Assembly: GCA_028684435.1 (NCBI GenBank)
Contig: JAQUFX010000005.1
Span: 1-30,872 of the forward strand
Origin: Bacilli bacterium
GTDB lineage: Bacteria; Bacillota_I; Bacilli_A; RF39; UBA660
DNA: 30,872 nt
Direction: 5' to 3'
Below, piece by piece: positions 23,738 through 30,757 of this stretch. Below the pieces are notes generated by a model, which saw only the letters and a list, made by a program, of their open reading frames with translations, did not search any database and was not told the DNA's origin. The first letter of the stretch is position 1; every line of letters starts with the position of its first letter. The translations under genes were made by a program, and so were the position numbers.

Positions 23738-24076
23738 TTATATTTCATTTACAACTAATTGGCCTTCATTTAAATATATCGTTTTATTATTTTTTATTAC
23801 ATTATCTATTGATGTGTTAAAAGTTTTCGCTACTGTAGTTAATGTGTCACCTTCTTTTGTTATATAATATGAATAATTATTTTTAGGAATCATTATTAAT
23901 TGATTTTTAAGTAAAAAGTCATCTATTTCTAATCCATTTAATACTGCAAGTAATTTTGGATTAACATTTTTATTTTTAGCTAATTCAAATAAAGTCTTAT
24001 TCTGTTTTAATGTATAATATTCAAAATATTTTACTTCATTAATTAAATCATCCGCGTTAATATTAAATATTTCCAT
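23738..24076 (-). CDS. Small protein with tandem LysM-like repeats
   Basis: 112 residues from the ATG at 24076, chosen because AGGTG lies 6 nt upstream; an upstream GTG would add 12 residues without such a site. Two LysM-like units are visible: about 18-67 (YYTLKQNKTLFELAKNKNVN to LIMIPKN) and 70-112 (YYITKEGDTLTTVAKTFNTS to GQLVV). No signal peptide is evident, so it would be cytosolic. That is unusual for a wall binder but known for spore-coat proteins of the SafA/SpoVID type that assemble in the mother cell. A sporulation role is suggested only by the genome's other spore genes. Confidence 0.8.
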   Translation of the reverse strand: MEIFNINADDLINEVKYFEYYTLKQNKTLFELAKNKNVNPKLLAVLNGLEIDDFLLKNQLIMIPKNNYSYYITKEGDTLTTVAKTFNTSIDNVIKNNKTIYLNEGQLVVNEI

Positions 24077-24116
24077 TTTATCACCTAATATAGAATATTC
24101 TAAATTAGGCACTTTG

Positions 24117-25196
24117 TTAATTAAATATAAATATTTTGTTTTTATAGTTAAAATTCCATTCTTTATTTTCTAATAATTTGATTTCTCCATTATTAGGTGA
24201 ATATACATATAAAGAATTCTCTGATAAATAGTATATTTTATCATCATTAATTTTTACAATTTCCTTTATATCATTATTTGATATTAAAATATTATAATTA
24301 TCGACCGCAAAGTACAATTTATTTTTTATTATTTTATAATTATATTTGACTTTTTTAGTAAATTTTAATTTATTATTTATAATTTTTTTTAATGCAACAT
24401 TTTTATTTTTTCCATTATTATATATTAGACCATCTTTATCTTTAGAACCAATTATTTTTACAGTGTTTTTTTTAATATTTATTTTATATTCTAATATATT
24501 TTTTTTATCAAGCAAGTAAATATCATTTTTAAAGTCACCTAAAAATAGTGATGAATATGATATTTCATTATTTAATTTAAAACAATTTATTTCTGAATCT
24601 TTATTATTAATAATTAATAATTCTAAAAAATAATAATTTTCATCATAATTTGGAGTAATTAAATAATTTTCGAATTGATAAGATAATAAATTATCATACT
24701 CGTCCTTTTCCAATATTTTAATAGATTGCTTTTTATCTTTGCTAATAAAATAATAACCTTTATAATTCCAAATATAAAATTCTAGATTATTATAATTATA
24801 AATTTTGATTGAATTATATTCATCAATTATTTCTTCATTATTATTTTTAAGTGATAATAATCTGTAATCGACAAGTGTATCTTTTTTATAACATGCTTGA
24901 TATTTTTTATTATTAATATTAATTAATAAACAAATATTATTTTTATTTTTTTTAACATAAATATTCTTAATAATTTTTCTATTATTATTATAATCAACAT
25001 CGACTAAAAAAGGGAATATTTTATTGTTATAGTTAATAATAATTTTATATAATTCTTTATCGTTAACATAACTTTCTTTGATATTATATTCTTTTATTTT
25101 ATAATTAATAGTATAGTTTTTAGGAGTATATAAAATAAAAAGAAAACACAAAAAAGAAGTTATAATAATTGTAATAAATATATATAATTTTTTCAT
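24117..25196 (-). CDS. Membrane-anchored extracytoplasmic protein of unknown function
   Basis: 359 residues: one N-terminal hydrophobic segment (about 4-24, KLYIFITIIITSFLCFLFIL), then an extracytoplasmic part very rich in Asn, Lys, Ile and Tyr. Short repeating strands such as YNNLEFYIWNYKGYYFISKD and DDKIYYLSENSLYVYSPNNGEIKLL suggest a beta-propeller-like fold. No catalytic motif found. A Cys lies within the hydrophobic segment, but no clear lipobox follows. AGGAG precedes the ATG. It sits between the PH-like and LysM genes in the same direction with short gaps. Family unknown. Confidence 0.75.
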   Translation of the reverse strand: MKKLYIFITIIITSFLCFLFILYTPKNYTINYKIKEYNIKESYVNDKELYKIIINYNNKIFPFLVDVDYNNNRKIIKNIYVKKNKNNICLLININNKKYQACYKKDTLVDYRLLSLKNNNEEIIDEYNSIKIYNYNNLEFYIWNYKGYYFISKDKKQSIKILEKDEYDNLLSYQFENYLITPNYDENYYFLELLIINNKDSEINCFKLNNEISYSSLFLGDFKNDIYLLDKKNILEYKINIKKNTVKIIGSKDKDGLIYNNGKNKNVALKKIINNKLKFTKKVKYNYKIIKNKLYFAVDNYNILISNNDIKEIVKINDDKIYYLSENSLYVYSPNNGEIKLLENKEWNFNYKNKIFIFN

Positions 25197-25224
25197 AAAT
25201 CTCCTAACTAAAATAAAAGAAAAT

Positions 25225-25671
25225 TCAGTTAGAATCTTCTCTTTTCATAAATCGCTTTTTAGCCTCACTCATATAACTAGAAATTTTATTCTGAATTTCT
25301 GGCAAAGATTTTTTCGACAGATTAGAAAAATAAATTATTTCTTTTACAGTATCAATTTTTACTATACCCCATATTAATCCGGAATTAACACTTACATCAT
25401 TATATAAATCGGGAGTAACTGAAGATATTTTATAACCAATTATTAATCTGTCTTGAGCCACAATAATTCTTTCGTTAGTTAATGCTAATACTGCTGTATT
25501 TAAAATACTAGAGTGACTATTATCATTTTGTCCAGCAAAAGCATATAATAATTTTTCATCTGGATTTAAATACTTATCAACTAGTCTAGAATGAGCTTTT
25601 AATCTCCACCAGGTAATTGTAAAAGGGTATTTATTTTTAAATTCCTTTACCATTTTATATGTTTGAGACAT
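25225..25671 (-). CDS. Bacterial PH-like domain protein
   Basis: 148 residues, cytosolic. The core (about 25-120) has the pattern of bacterial pleckstrin-homology domains: LNPDEKLLYAFAGQND, then the strand pair AVLALTNERIIVAQDRLIIGYKISSV, then IKIDTVKEIIYFS-type strands and a C-terminal helix (SLPEIQNKISSYMSEAKKRF). The ALTNERIIVA segment is the most recognisable. Members of this family have unknown or lipid/protein-binding roles. GGAG lies 8 nt before the ATG. It is 15 nt after the thioredoxin-like gene, so very likely co-transcribed. Confidence 0.75.
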   Translation of the reverse strand: MSQTYKMVKEFKNKYPFTITWWRLKAHSRLVDKYLNPDEKLLYAFAGQNDNSHSSILNTAVLALTNERIIVAQDRLIIGYKISSVTPDLYNDVSVNSGLIWGIVKIDTVKEIIYFSNLSKKSLPEIQNKISSYMSEAKKRFMKREDSN

Positions 25672-25686
25672 ATTGTTTTCTCCAAT

Positions 25687-26514
25687 CTACTTAATCATTC
25701 CAACTGAATTAAGTTTAGCTTCTAAACTTTTTCTTGGCATGTATCCACTAATACAATCAATTACTTTACCGTTTTTTGTAAATAAGGTAAGTGGTGTTCC
25801 AAAGCCAGCAGCTAAATCTTTGGCTTCTCCAGTATCAGTACAATTCTTAGGTATCTTTAATCCTAGTTGCATTACTTTTTCATATTCTTCTTTATTATAT
25901 AAATCTGATTCGAAAATATACACATTTATTTTATGTTTATTAGCAATATCATTATATACTGGTTTGAAATCATTACACCAACTACAATTGCTTCTTCCAA
26001 AAACAGTCATAACAATTTTTTTACTATTAATAATGTTTTTATAAGATTTTGCATCTTTTGGTATTTTATAAGCTATTTCATCTTCAAGTATAACATTATT
26101 AAAATATTTATCTATTAATGCTTCTATTCCTTTTTTAGCAATATCACCATCTTGGATGTATTCAACTGCTCTATGCTTAATAAATATTAATCCTGTTTTT
26201 GAATCTTTTAAATTGTCTTGATCTAATAATTCTGATATTTGATTTTCATTTAAATCATCATAATTTAAAGCTTTTATACTTATATCAGATTTGCTGTTAA
26301 TAGCTAATAAAGTTTTTGATATGTTTTTGTAATCATCACTTTTCGTATCACCATAATATATTAAAGATGGTTCTCCAGATTCAACTTCTGTAGTATAGCT
26401 ATTATAAGTAACAACTTCTAATGATTTATCACTATAATAATCGATTAATATTGGTAATAATAAAATCATAACTATTCCTACCATTATTATTAAATTTTTT
26501 AACTTGCCTTTCAT
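25687..26514 (-). CDS. Membrane-anchored thioredoxin-like protein
   Basis: 275 residues with an N-terminal membrane anchor (about 8-27). A first thioredoxin-like region without redox cysteines follows (about 48-140, EPSLIYYGDTKSDDYKN). A second region has the active site FGRSNCSWCNDF (Cys177 and Cys180) and the cis-Pro loop FGTPLTLF (Pro241). Two further Cys (225, 254) flank the fold. It probably acts as a thiol-disulfide exchanger on the outer membrane face. TAAGGAGG precedes the ATG, and a TTGCTT-17-TATTAT promoter begins the unit. First gene of the envelope cluster running to 22064. Its substrate is unknown, though neighbours encoded downstream are candidates. Confidence 0.85.
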   Translation of the reverse strand: MKGKLKNLIIMVGIVMILLLPILIDYYSDKSLEVVTYNSYTTEVESGEPSLIYYGDTKSDDYKNISKTLLAINSKSDISIKALNYDDLNENQISELLDQDNLKDSKTGLIFIKHRAVEYIQDGDIAKKGIEALIDKYFNNVILEDEIAYKIPKDAKSYKNIINSKKIVMTVFGRSNCSWCNDFKPVYNDIANKHKINVYIFESDLYNKEEYEKVMQLGLKIPKNCTDTGEAKDLAAGFGTPLTLFTKNGKVIDCISGYMPRKSLEAKLNSVGMIK

Positions 26515-26533
26515 AATTTACCTCCTTATTTAT

Positions 26534-26562
26534 ATAATATCTTTTTTTATTTAATTAAGCAA
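26534..26562 (-). promoter_or_regulatory. Promoter of the thioredoxin-like gene cluster
   Basis: Minus strand TTGCTT (26562-26557), 17-bp spacer, TATTAT (26539-26534), leader about 13 nt with TAAGGAGG. Confidence 0.7.
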
Positions 26563-26611
26563 TTGTTTTTTTAGAAAACTCTTAATTTAAGTTAATTATT
26601 TTATAATTAAA

Positions 26612-26636
26612 ATTAATAAAACTCCTTAAAAGGAGT
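26612..26636 (-). terminator. Intrinsic terminator of tmRNA
   Basis: Minus strand ACTCCT-TTTA-AGGAGT hairpin followed by TTTTATTAATTTT, 14 nt after the tmRNA CCA end. Confidence 0.75.
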
Positions 26637-26649
26637 AAGCTTTTTATTC

Positions 26650-26999
26650 TGGTGGAGCCGAGCAGAATTGAACTGCTGTCCAAAACATGAAAATATTGCC
26701 GTCTACAAATATATTTAGATTATTATTTCACTAAAGCATTAAAATCTAACAAAAAAACTTTAGCTAAGTTTTAAGTTATTCAATTATAAATAAAACGTTT
26801 ATAATTATATCTCACTATTATAAACTATTATATTACTTTGTGAGACTAGTAATATAGTAGTGCTCTAAAGCTTATTAAGCGTATGAAAGAGCTTTGTTAA
26901 AATTAAATTTGTCAGTTATGTTTAATAAACTGTGCTGTTTAGGACAGCAACCATTTGCAAACAATATTTTAATTGTATTGTCGAAACCAAAACGGCCCC
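26650..26999 (-). ncRNA. ssrA: Transfer-messenger RNA (tmRNA)
   Basis: 350 nt, minus strand. The 5' GGGGCCG pairs with the 3' CGGCTCC before ACCA to form the tRNA-like acceptor. The T-arm CAGTTCAATTCTG is at the 3' side, and GGTTTCGAC near the 5' side is typical of tmRNA. The tag frame (26913-26878) reads DKFNFNKALSYA, followed by two TAA stops. The resume codon may be the GAC or the ACT before it. The tag keeps the family's hydrophobic end but finishes YA rather than LAA. It works with SmpB (7948-8379) to rescue stalled ribosomes. Rather short but complete at both ends. Confidence 0.96.
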
Positions 27000-27007
27000 A
27001 TACAAAT

Positions 27008-27036
27008 ATTTTAGCATATTTTAAGAAAATTATCAA
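27008..27036 (-). promoter_or_regulatory. Promoter of tmRNA
   Basis: Minus strand TTGATA (27036-27031), 17-bp spacer, TAAAAT (27013-27008) with TG one base upstream. It places the start of transcription within a few nt of the mature 5' end. The -35 overlaps the last codons of the divIC-like gene. Confidence 0.75.
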
Positions 27037-27326
27037 TCTTCTGCAATGCGAATAATAATTTCCCCATCTTTTGAATACATATATTTTTCTCTAGCATATT
27101 TAGCTACATAATTTGGGTCTTGAAGTTTAGTAACTTCACCACTTAATTTTTTTTCTTCTGCTAAAGATTGCTCATATTTTATTTTTAATTCTTCTTTTAA
27201 TTGAATGTTTTTTAATATTTTATTCCAATAATTATATGTAAAGACACTTAAATATAAAACTATTACTGTTATTAATAGAGTCCATATATAAAATCTGCGT
27301 TTGTCTTTTTTTGATATACTTTTCAT
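27033..27326 (-). CDS. divIC: Septum formation initiator, FtsB/DivIC family
   Basis: Small bitopic division protein of 97 residues. A basic cytoplasmic N-terminus (1-12), one transmembrane helix (about 13-32, FYIWTLLITVIVLYLSVFTY), then an extracytoplasmic coiled coil (about 38-68, LKEELKIKYEQSLAEEKKL), and the family's terminal motif DPNYVAKYAREKYMYSKDGEIII. It would join FtsL and DivIB at the septum. The order yabP-yabQ-divIC matches Bacillus, supporting DivIC rather than another family member. The ribosome binding site is weak (GGAG 13 nt upstream), so the start is moderately certain. Confidence 0.92.
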   Translation of the reverse strand: MKSISKKDKRRFYIWTLLITVIVLYLSVFTYNYWNKILKNIQLKEELKIKYEQSLAEEKKLSGEVTKLQDPNYVAKYAREKYMYSKDGEIIIRIAED

Positions 27327-27389
27327 AAAATATCCACGCTCCGCAAATTAATTATATCACTAATTTTGAATAGTTATAAAATTATATTA

Positions 27390-27656
27390 TTACTTATAAA
27401 GCTTTTTACATATTTTTGACATTTTTAATGTCAATATAAAACCTCCAATAAGCAGTGTTTTCATATACAAATGAATAGATCCGTCATTTAATAAATATAT
27501 TAAGACTATGTAAAATAAAGTTATTATTATAAAAAAAGTTGTTTTTAACATTAATGTTAAAAACCTTTCTGAAAATTTATTAAAAAGTAAATAATAAATA
27601 ACCCCACTGAAACTACCATAACAAAATGATATTAATAATAATATAAATTGTTTCAT
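27390..27656 (-). CDS. yabQ: YabQ-like spore cortex membrane protein (short)
   Basis: 88-residue membrane protein with three hydrophobic segments (FILLLISFCYGSFSGVIYYLLF, TTFFIIITLFYIVLIYLL, a shorter MKTLLIGGFILTLKM) and a basic C-terminus. Its ATG overlaps the yabP stop (ATGA), and divIC follows, the same order as in spore-formers where YabQ is needed for cortex formation. It is much shorter than Bacillus YabQ, keeping only the membrane core. Assignment rests mainly on position plus topology. Confidence 0.7.
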   Translation of the reverse strand: MKQFILLLISFCYGSFSGVIYYLLFNKFSERFLTLMLKTTFFIIITLFYIVLIYLLNDGSIHLYMKTLLIGGFILTLKMSKICKKLYK

Positions 27657-27934
27657 TTAAATAATTTGCTTATAATTGAATTCTCCTTATTTATTATATC
27701 AGTATACATAAAATTATCAATTTTGCCTTTAATAGAAACATTTCCTTCTATTGTATCAAGTTTTATCATTTCTAAAGTACTTCCTTTTATTACAATATTA
27801 CCTAAAGATGATTCTAATAAAAACTCTTTATCATCAAAACTAATTATTTTTTTTATTCCACTTATTATAATGTTTTTTCGATCATTTATTTTTACTACGT
27901 GTGTGAAAGCTGGTACATCAATCATTTTATCCAT
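27653..27934 (-). CDS. yabP: Sporulation protein YabP (YabP/YqfC family)
   Basis: 93-residue cytosolic protein with the family pattern: an early NRKNIIISGIKKIISFDDKEFLLESSLGNIVIKG repeat of short beta strands, and a second half repeating LDTIEGNVSIKGKI. Typical YabP is about 100 residues. AGGAGG precedes the ATG. It is co-transcribed and translationally coupled with the yabQ-like gene (ATGA overlap). In Bacillus this pair is expressed in the mother cell. The upstream region has CATAATGT with a possible CATAAAA-type -35 (around 27966-27945), weakly resembling a sigma-E promoter. Confidence 0.85.
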   Translation of the reverse strand: MDKMIDVPAFTHVVKINDRKNIIISGIKKIISFDDKEFLLESSLGNIVIKGSTLEMIKLDTIEGNVSIKGKIDNFMYTDIINKENSIISKLFK

Positions 27935-27986
27935 AATTCCTCCTATATAACATTATGCAATAGGTATATATTTTATGAATAAGATA

Positions 27987-28009
27987 TAATAAAACCGCAA
28001 CAGCGGTTT
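27987..28009 (-). terminator. Intrinsic terminator of spoVG
   Basis: Minus strand AAACCGC-TGTT-GCGGTTT hairpin followed by TATTAT, overlapping the spoVG stop codon. Strong G/C stem for this genome, with a modest T-run. Confidence 0.7.
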
Positions 28010-28265
28010 ATTCGGCATTTTTATATTCTTCAAGAATAGCATCTTCAAACAGTTTACGTACATCTGGATTAATAGGGTGTGCTATATCTCTATAGTTACC
28101 TGTTGCTGTTTTTCGACTTGGCATTGCTATGAATAAACCATTGTCTCCTTCAATAATCCGAATATCGTGAACAGCGAATGCATCGCCTAATAGTACAGAA
28201 GCAATGCCTTTCATTCTAGATCCTTCTTTTTCTACTTTGCGTACACTTACTGATGTAATTTTCAT
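28008..28265 (-). CDS. spoVG: Septation/sporulation regulator SpoVG
   Basis: Small nucleic-acid-binding regulator of 85 residues, the family's usual size, influencing asymmetric septation and many other processes in Bacillota. It matches the conserved pattern MKITSVSVRKVEKEGSRMKG, ASVLLGDAFAVHDIRIIEG, LFIAMPSRKT and DIAHPINPDVRKLFEDAILEEY. The ATG at 28265 has AAGGAG at 8 nt. An in-frame upstream start (28292) has no such site and would add nine residues absent from the family. It stands alone between two terminators, downstream of veg. Confidence 0.96.
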   Translation of the reverse strand: MKITSVSVRKVEKEGSRMKGIASVLLGDAFAVHDIRIIEGDNGLFIAMPSRKTATGNYRDIAHPINPDVRKLFEDAILEEYKNAE

Positions 28266-28319
28266 ACTTCCACTCCTTCTAATAATTTCCACTTATTAAC
28301 ATTTTATATTATTATTTTT

Positions 28320-28347
28320 AAAAATGCAACATTTTTATAAAAATGTT
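28320..28347 (-). terminator. Intrinsic terminator of yabG-veg
   Basis: Minus strand AACATTTTT-AT-AAAAATGTT palindrome followed by GCATTTTT, overlapping the veg 3' end. The two-base centre means the real loop is wider and the stem about 8 bp. Confidence 0.55.
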
Positions 28348-28544
28348 ATTTGTACATCTCTTGCAAGAATATCGGAATAGCTATAACTTTTAGTTTCTAT
28401 TCCATTACTTACTATAAAGACATGAGAATATATTTCGACAATATTACCAAAAAATATCTCATTTCTATTTCTATTTTCTTTCGAAATAATTTTTACTTCT
28501 TTATTAAAATGATTAAAAATGTCACTTTTTATTTTATCAATCAT
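28335..28544 (-). CDS. veg: Veg protein
   Basis: 69-residue protein of the Veg family, which in Bacillus stimulates biofilm matrix gene expression. The family pattern is IKSDIFNHFNKEVKIISKENRNR, then a short SH3-like barrel with EIFFGNIVEIYSHVFIV and SYSYSDIL. Slightly shorter than the ~86-residue Bacillus form. Its ATG overlaps the yabG TGA stop (ATGA), so the two are translationally coupled, and the order ksgA-yabG-veg is the one in Bacillus. Confidence 0.88.
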   Translation of the reverse strand: MIDKIKSDIFNHFNKEVKIISKENRNRNEIFFGNIVEIYSHVFIVSNGIETKSYSYSDILARDVQITFL

Positions 28545-29314
28545 CTAGGATACCCAACAAACATAAAACCATTTCCTTTTATTCCCCCCATTCCATTTGA
28601 ACCATATTTTGTTTTTGAAAGAGTTTCTAATAAATCTACTGGGGTATTCTTTTCAGTTAAAGCGATTGTAGATGCTATTATTGCAGGATCAAGAGCATGA
28701 ATATTTACCCTTTTAGGACTTGATGCATAATTTGCTCCATTTTTTATTAAGTCTTCATAACTACTTTGGCATGCACCAGCTATAACAACTAATTTATCAT
28801 GACTTTTTTCATATTTTCTTGCTACTCTTATCGAATCACAAAAATATCTTGAATTTTTATAATTATTTATATCATCTTGAGCTCCTTTTTTCCGATAATA
28901 AGCATCATGTCCTGTTATTATAACTATATCGGGGTGATATTCTTGAAGATATTTATATATTTTCGAAGGTAGTAATTCTTCTTTTACTACTTTACCAACC
29001 GCTTTAATTTTTACTTTTTTATAAAAATTTAAGCATCGTTGTAAATATTCGGCATCGCCATCAAAATGCAATATTTTAGCAGGCATAAAAAAATATTCAC
29101 TTCGATCTAATAATTCTATGTCTTCGGCAACTTTTTCAAAATTATCTTTATGTTTATCTTCATATATTGCTAAATCGGTAATTATACTATCAGCATATAA
29201 ACGTACATCAACACCTTTTAAATAACATATATCACCCTGAATATTAAGAACTTTAAAAATTGTATCATGATTATAACTTTTTCTCGTAACATAATCTCCT
29301 TTTTTTATTTTCAT
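28541..29314 (-). CDS. yabG: Sporulation-specific cysteine protease YabG
   Basis: Protease that matures spore-coat and germination proteins in the mother cell. 257 residues. It has an N-terminal SH3-like barrel (1-50, KKGDYVTRKSYNHDTIFKVL), then the catalytic domain with VIITGHDAYY (His136), VVIAGACQSSYEDLI (Cys182, the probable nucleophile), YASSPKRVNIHALDPA and a final GGIKGNGFMFVGYPR. AAGGTG precedes the ATG. It lies between ksgA and veg, as in Bacillus and Clostridium. Catalytic assignments are from family knowledge. Confidence 0.95.
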   Translation of the reverse strand: MKIKKGDYVTRKSYNHDTIFKVLNIQGDICYLKGVDVRLYADSIITDLAIYEDKHKDNFEKVAEDIELLDRSEYFFMPAKILHFDGDAEYLQRCLNFYKKVKIKAVGKVVKEELLPSKIYKYLQEYHPDIVIITGHDAYYRKKGAQDDINNYKNSRYFCDSIRVARKYEKSHDKLVVIAGACQSSYEDLIKNGANYASSPKRVNIHALDPAIIASTIALTEKNTPVDLLETLSKTKYGSNGMGGIKGNGFMFVGYPR

Positions 29315-29346
29315 AAGTTCACCTTAATAAATATATTCTTATTAAT

Positions 29347-29369
29347 AAAAAAAATGCTATAAAGCATTT
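29347..29369 (-). terminator. Intrinsic terminator of ksgA
   Basis: Minus strand AAATGC-TTTATA-GCATTT hairpin followed by five T, overlapping the ksgA stop codon. It separates ksgA from yabG. Confidence 0.7.
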
Positions 29370-30136
29370 GATATTTCTATAAATATTTCAATTGATAACT
29401 GTTCAGCTCTAACTTTTAAATTTATATTATTTTTTAATAAAATATTTTCGATAATTTTTTTATTGTATTTTTTTAAATTATTTAATAAAGTTTTTCTTTT
29501 ATATTGAAAAGAATCTTTAAGTAAAGTAAAAAATTTGTTTTCATCTAACGCTTTATATTTATTTGAAGATATAAATTTAATAACAGAGCTATCAACTTTA
29601 GGAATTGGCATAAAAGAATTTTTACCAACATTAAATATTTTATAAATTTCAAAATAATAATTAAGATACACTGTTATATATCCATATTCTTTATTTCCTG
29701 GTTTTGCTGCTAATCTATTAGCAACTTCTTTTTGGACCATAAAAATCATTTCTTTTGGGTTTAAATTACTATCTATTATTTTTTTTATAATTAATGTTGT
29801 TATATAATAAGGTAAATTCCCGACTATATACAAATTATTATAAGAAAAATAATTTAAGTCCTTATTTATGTCTCTTTTTGTAAAGTCATCATATATTATT
29901 TTTAAATTAATTGACTGTAATTTATTTAAATATTCTTCTGTTTCTAAATCTATTTCATAAGCAATTAGTTTTGTATTTAGTTGCTTTAATTTAAATGTTA
30001 AATTGCCACTGCCTGCTCCTATTTCAATAATTAAATCTTTTTCTAATGCTGGAATTTCGTTTACTATTTTGTTTATTATATTCATATCTTGTAAAAAATT
30101 TTGACCATATTTTTTTTTAAAATTAAATTTATTCAT
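29357..30136 (-). CDS. rsmA: 16S rRNA dimethyladenosine transferase RsmA/KsgA
   Basis: SAM-dependent methyltransferase that dimethylates the two adjacent adenines near the 3' end of 16S rRNA. About 259 residues. It has the N-terminal KKKYGQNFLQD, SAM motif IIEIGAGSGNLTF (GAGSGN about 40-45), motif IV GNLPYYITTLII with the catalytic NLPY (about 107-110), and FMVQKEVANRLAAKPGNKEYG. The ATG at 30136 is preferred, with GTGAT just upstream acting as a partial site. In-frame ATG (30142) and GTG (30145) are alternatives. An extended -10-like TGATAAAAT lies immediately before them. Confidence 0.95.
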   Translation of the reverse strand: MNKFNFKKKYGQNFLQDMNIINKIVNEIPALEKDLIIEIGAGSGNLTFKLKQLNTKLIAYEIDLETEEYLNKLQSINLKIIYDDFTKRDINKDLNYFSYNNLYIVGNLPYYITTLIIKKIIDSNLNPKEMIFMVQKEVANRLAAKPGNKEYGYITVYLNYYFEIYKIFNVGKNSFMPIPKVDSSVIKFISSNKYKALDENKFFTLLKDSFQYKRKTLLNNLKKYNKKIIENILLKNNINLKVRAEQLSIEIFIEISNAL

Positions 30137-30161
30137 CTTCATCACATTTATATTTTATCAT

Positions 30162-30186
30162 AAAAAAAGATAGAAATCTTATCTTT
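30162..30186 (-). terminator. Intrinsic terminator of the 3D-like lipoprotein gene
   Basis: Minus strand AAAGATA-AGATTTC-TATCTTT hairpin continuing into four more T, overlapping the stop codon. Confidence 0.65.
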
Positions 30187-30727
30187 CATATCCTAATCGT
30201 AAAATATCATAACTTATTTGTTTTCTACCAATATTACTCTTAGCATACTCAATATTTTCAACTAGTAAATCAATAGAAGTTCCTATAACACCTCTATCAA
30301 GAACTATTGCGGTTATCTTATCATCAGAAAAAGTAGGTAGAGAAAATTGAATAATTGATCCACACGGCAAATTTTTAGATGATGCTACAATTTTAACAAC
30401 TCCATATTCATTATCATTATGAGTAGTTATACGATTGGTTAAAACATCTTCGCCAGTGCAACCAAGTGTGCCTCCACATAATGGGCAATCAGCAACGTAT
30501 CCTGTTAAATCACCAATATAAGTATCTATGGGAGTATATAAATCATTTAGCACAATTTCATCATATTTAATAGCCATAGCATGCAAATCTAATGTTTTAT
30601 TTAGATTTTCATTAGAAATTTTGCTTTCTGCTTTAGGTATATATATTTGATTACATGATAATAAGAAAGTAATTAAAATAATTGCTCTAATAAATTTACT
30701 AATATATTGTTTATAAATGCTTTTCAT
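30179..30727 (-). CDS. Lipoprotein with 3D-like (double-psi beta-barrel) domain
   Basis: 182 residues from the ATG at 30727 (GGTGA 7 nt upstream; an ATG four codons earlier is within that site). A signal sequence with lipobox LLSC puts Cys25 at the membrane-anchored N-terminus. The C-terminal half resembles the 3D domain of YabE-type wall proteins: VVKIVASSKNLPCGSIIQF, then ITAIVLDRGVIGTSIDLLV with spaced Asp, and YDILRLG at the end. It is preceded by an unusual Cys-rich CPLCGGTLGC (81-90). The place between tatD and ksgA is where yabE (and rnmV) lie in Bacillus. Likely acts on or in peptidoglycan. Confidence 0.75.
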   Translation of the reverse strand: MKSIYKQYISKFIRAIILITFLLSCNQIYIPKAESKISNENLNKTLDLHAMAIKYDEIVLNDLYTPIDTYIGDLTGYVADCPLCGGTLGCTGEDVLTNRITTHNDNEYGVVKIVASSKNLPCGSIIQFSLPTFSDDKITAIVLDRGVIGTSIDLLVENIEYAKSNIGRKQISYDILRLGYER

Positions 30728-30757
30728 ATTATTCACCATAAAATTATTTTAACATTT

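Noticed and set aside
25673..26044. Plus-strand reading frame of 123 codons opposite the thioredoxin-like gene
   Set aside because: Antisense to a well supported gene with its own promoter and TAAGGAGG site; no start signals of its own.
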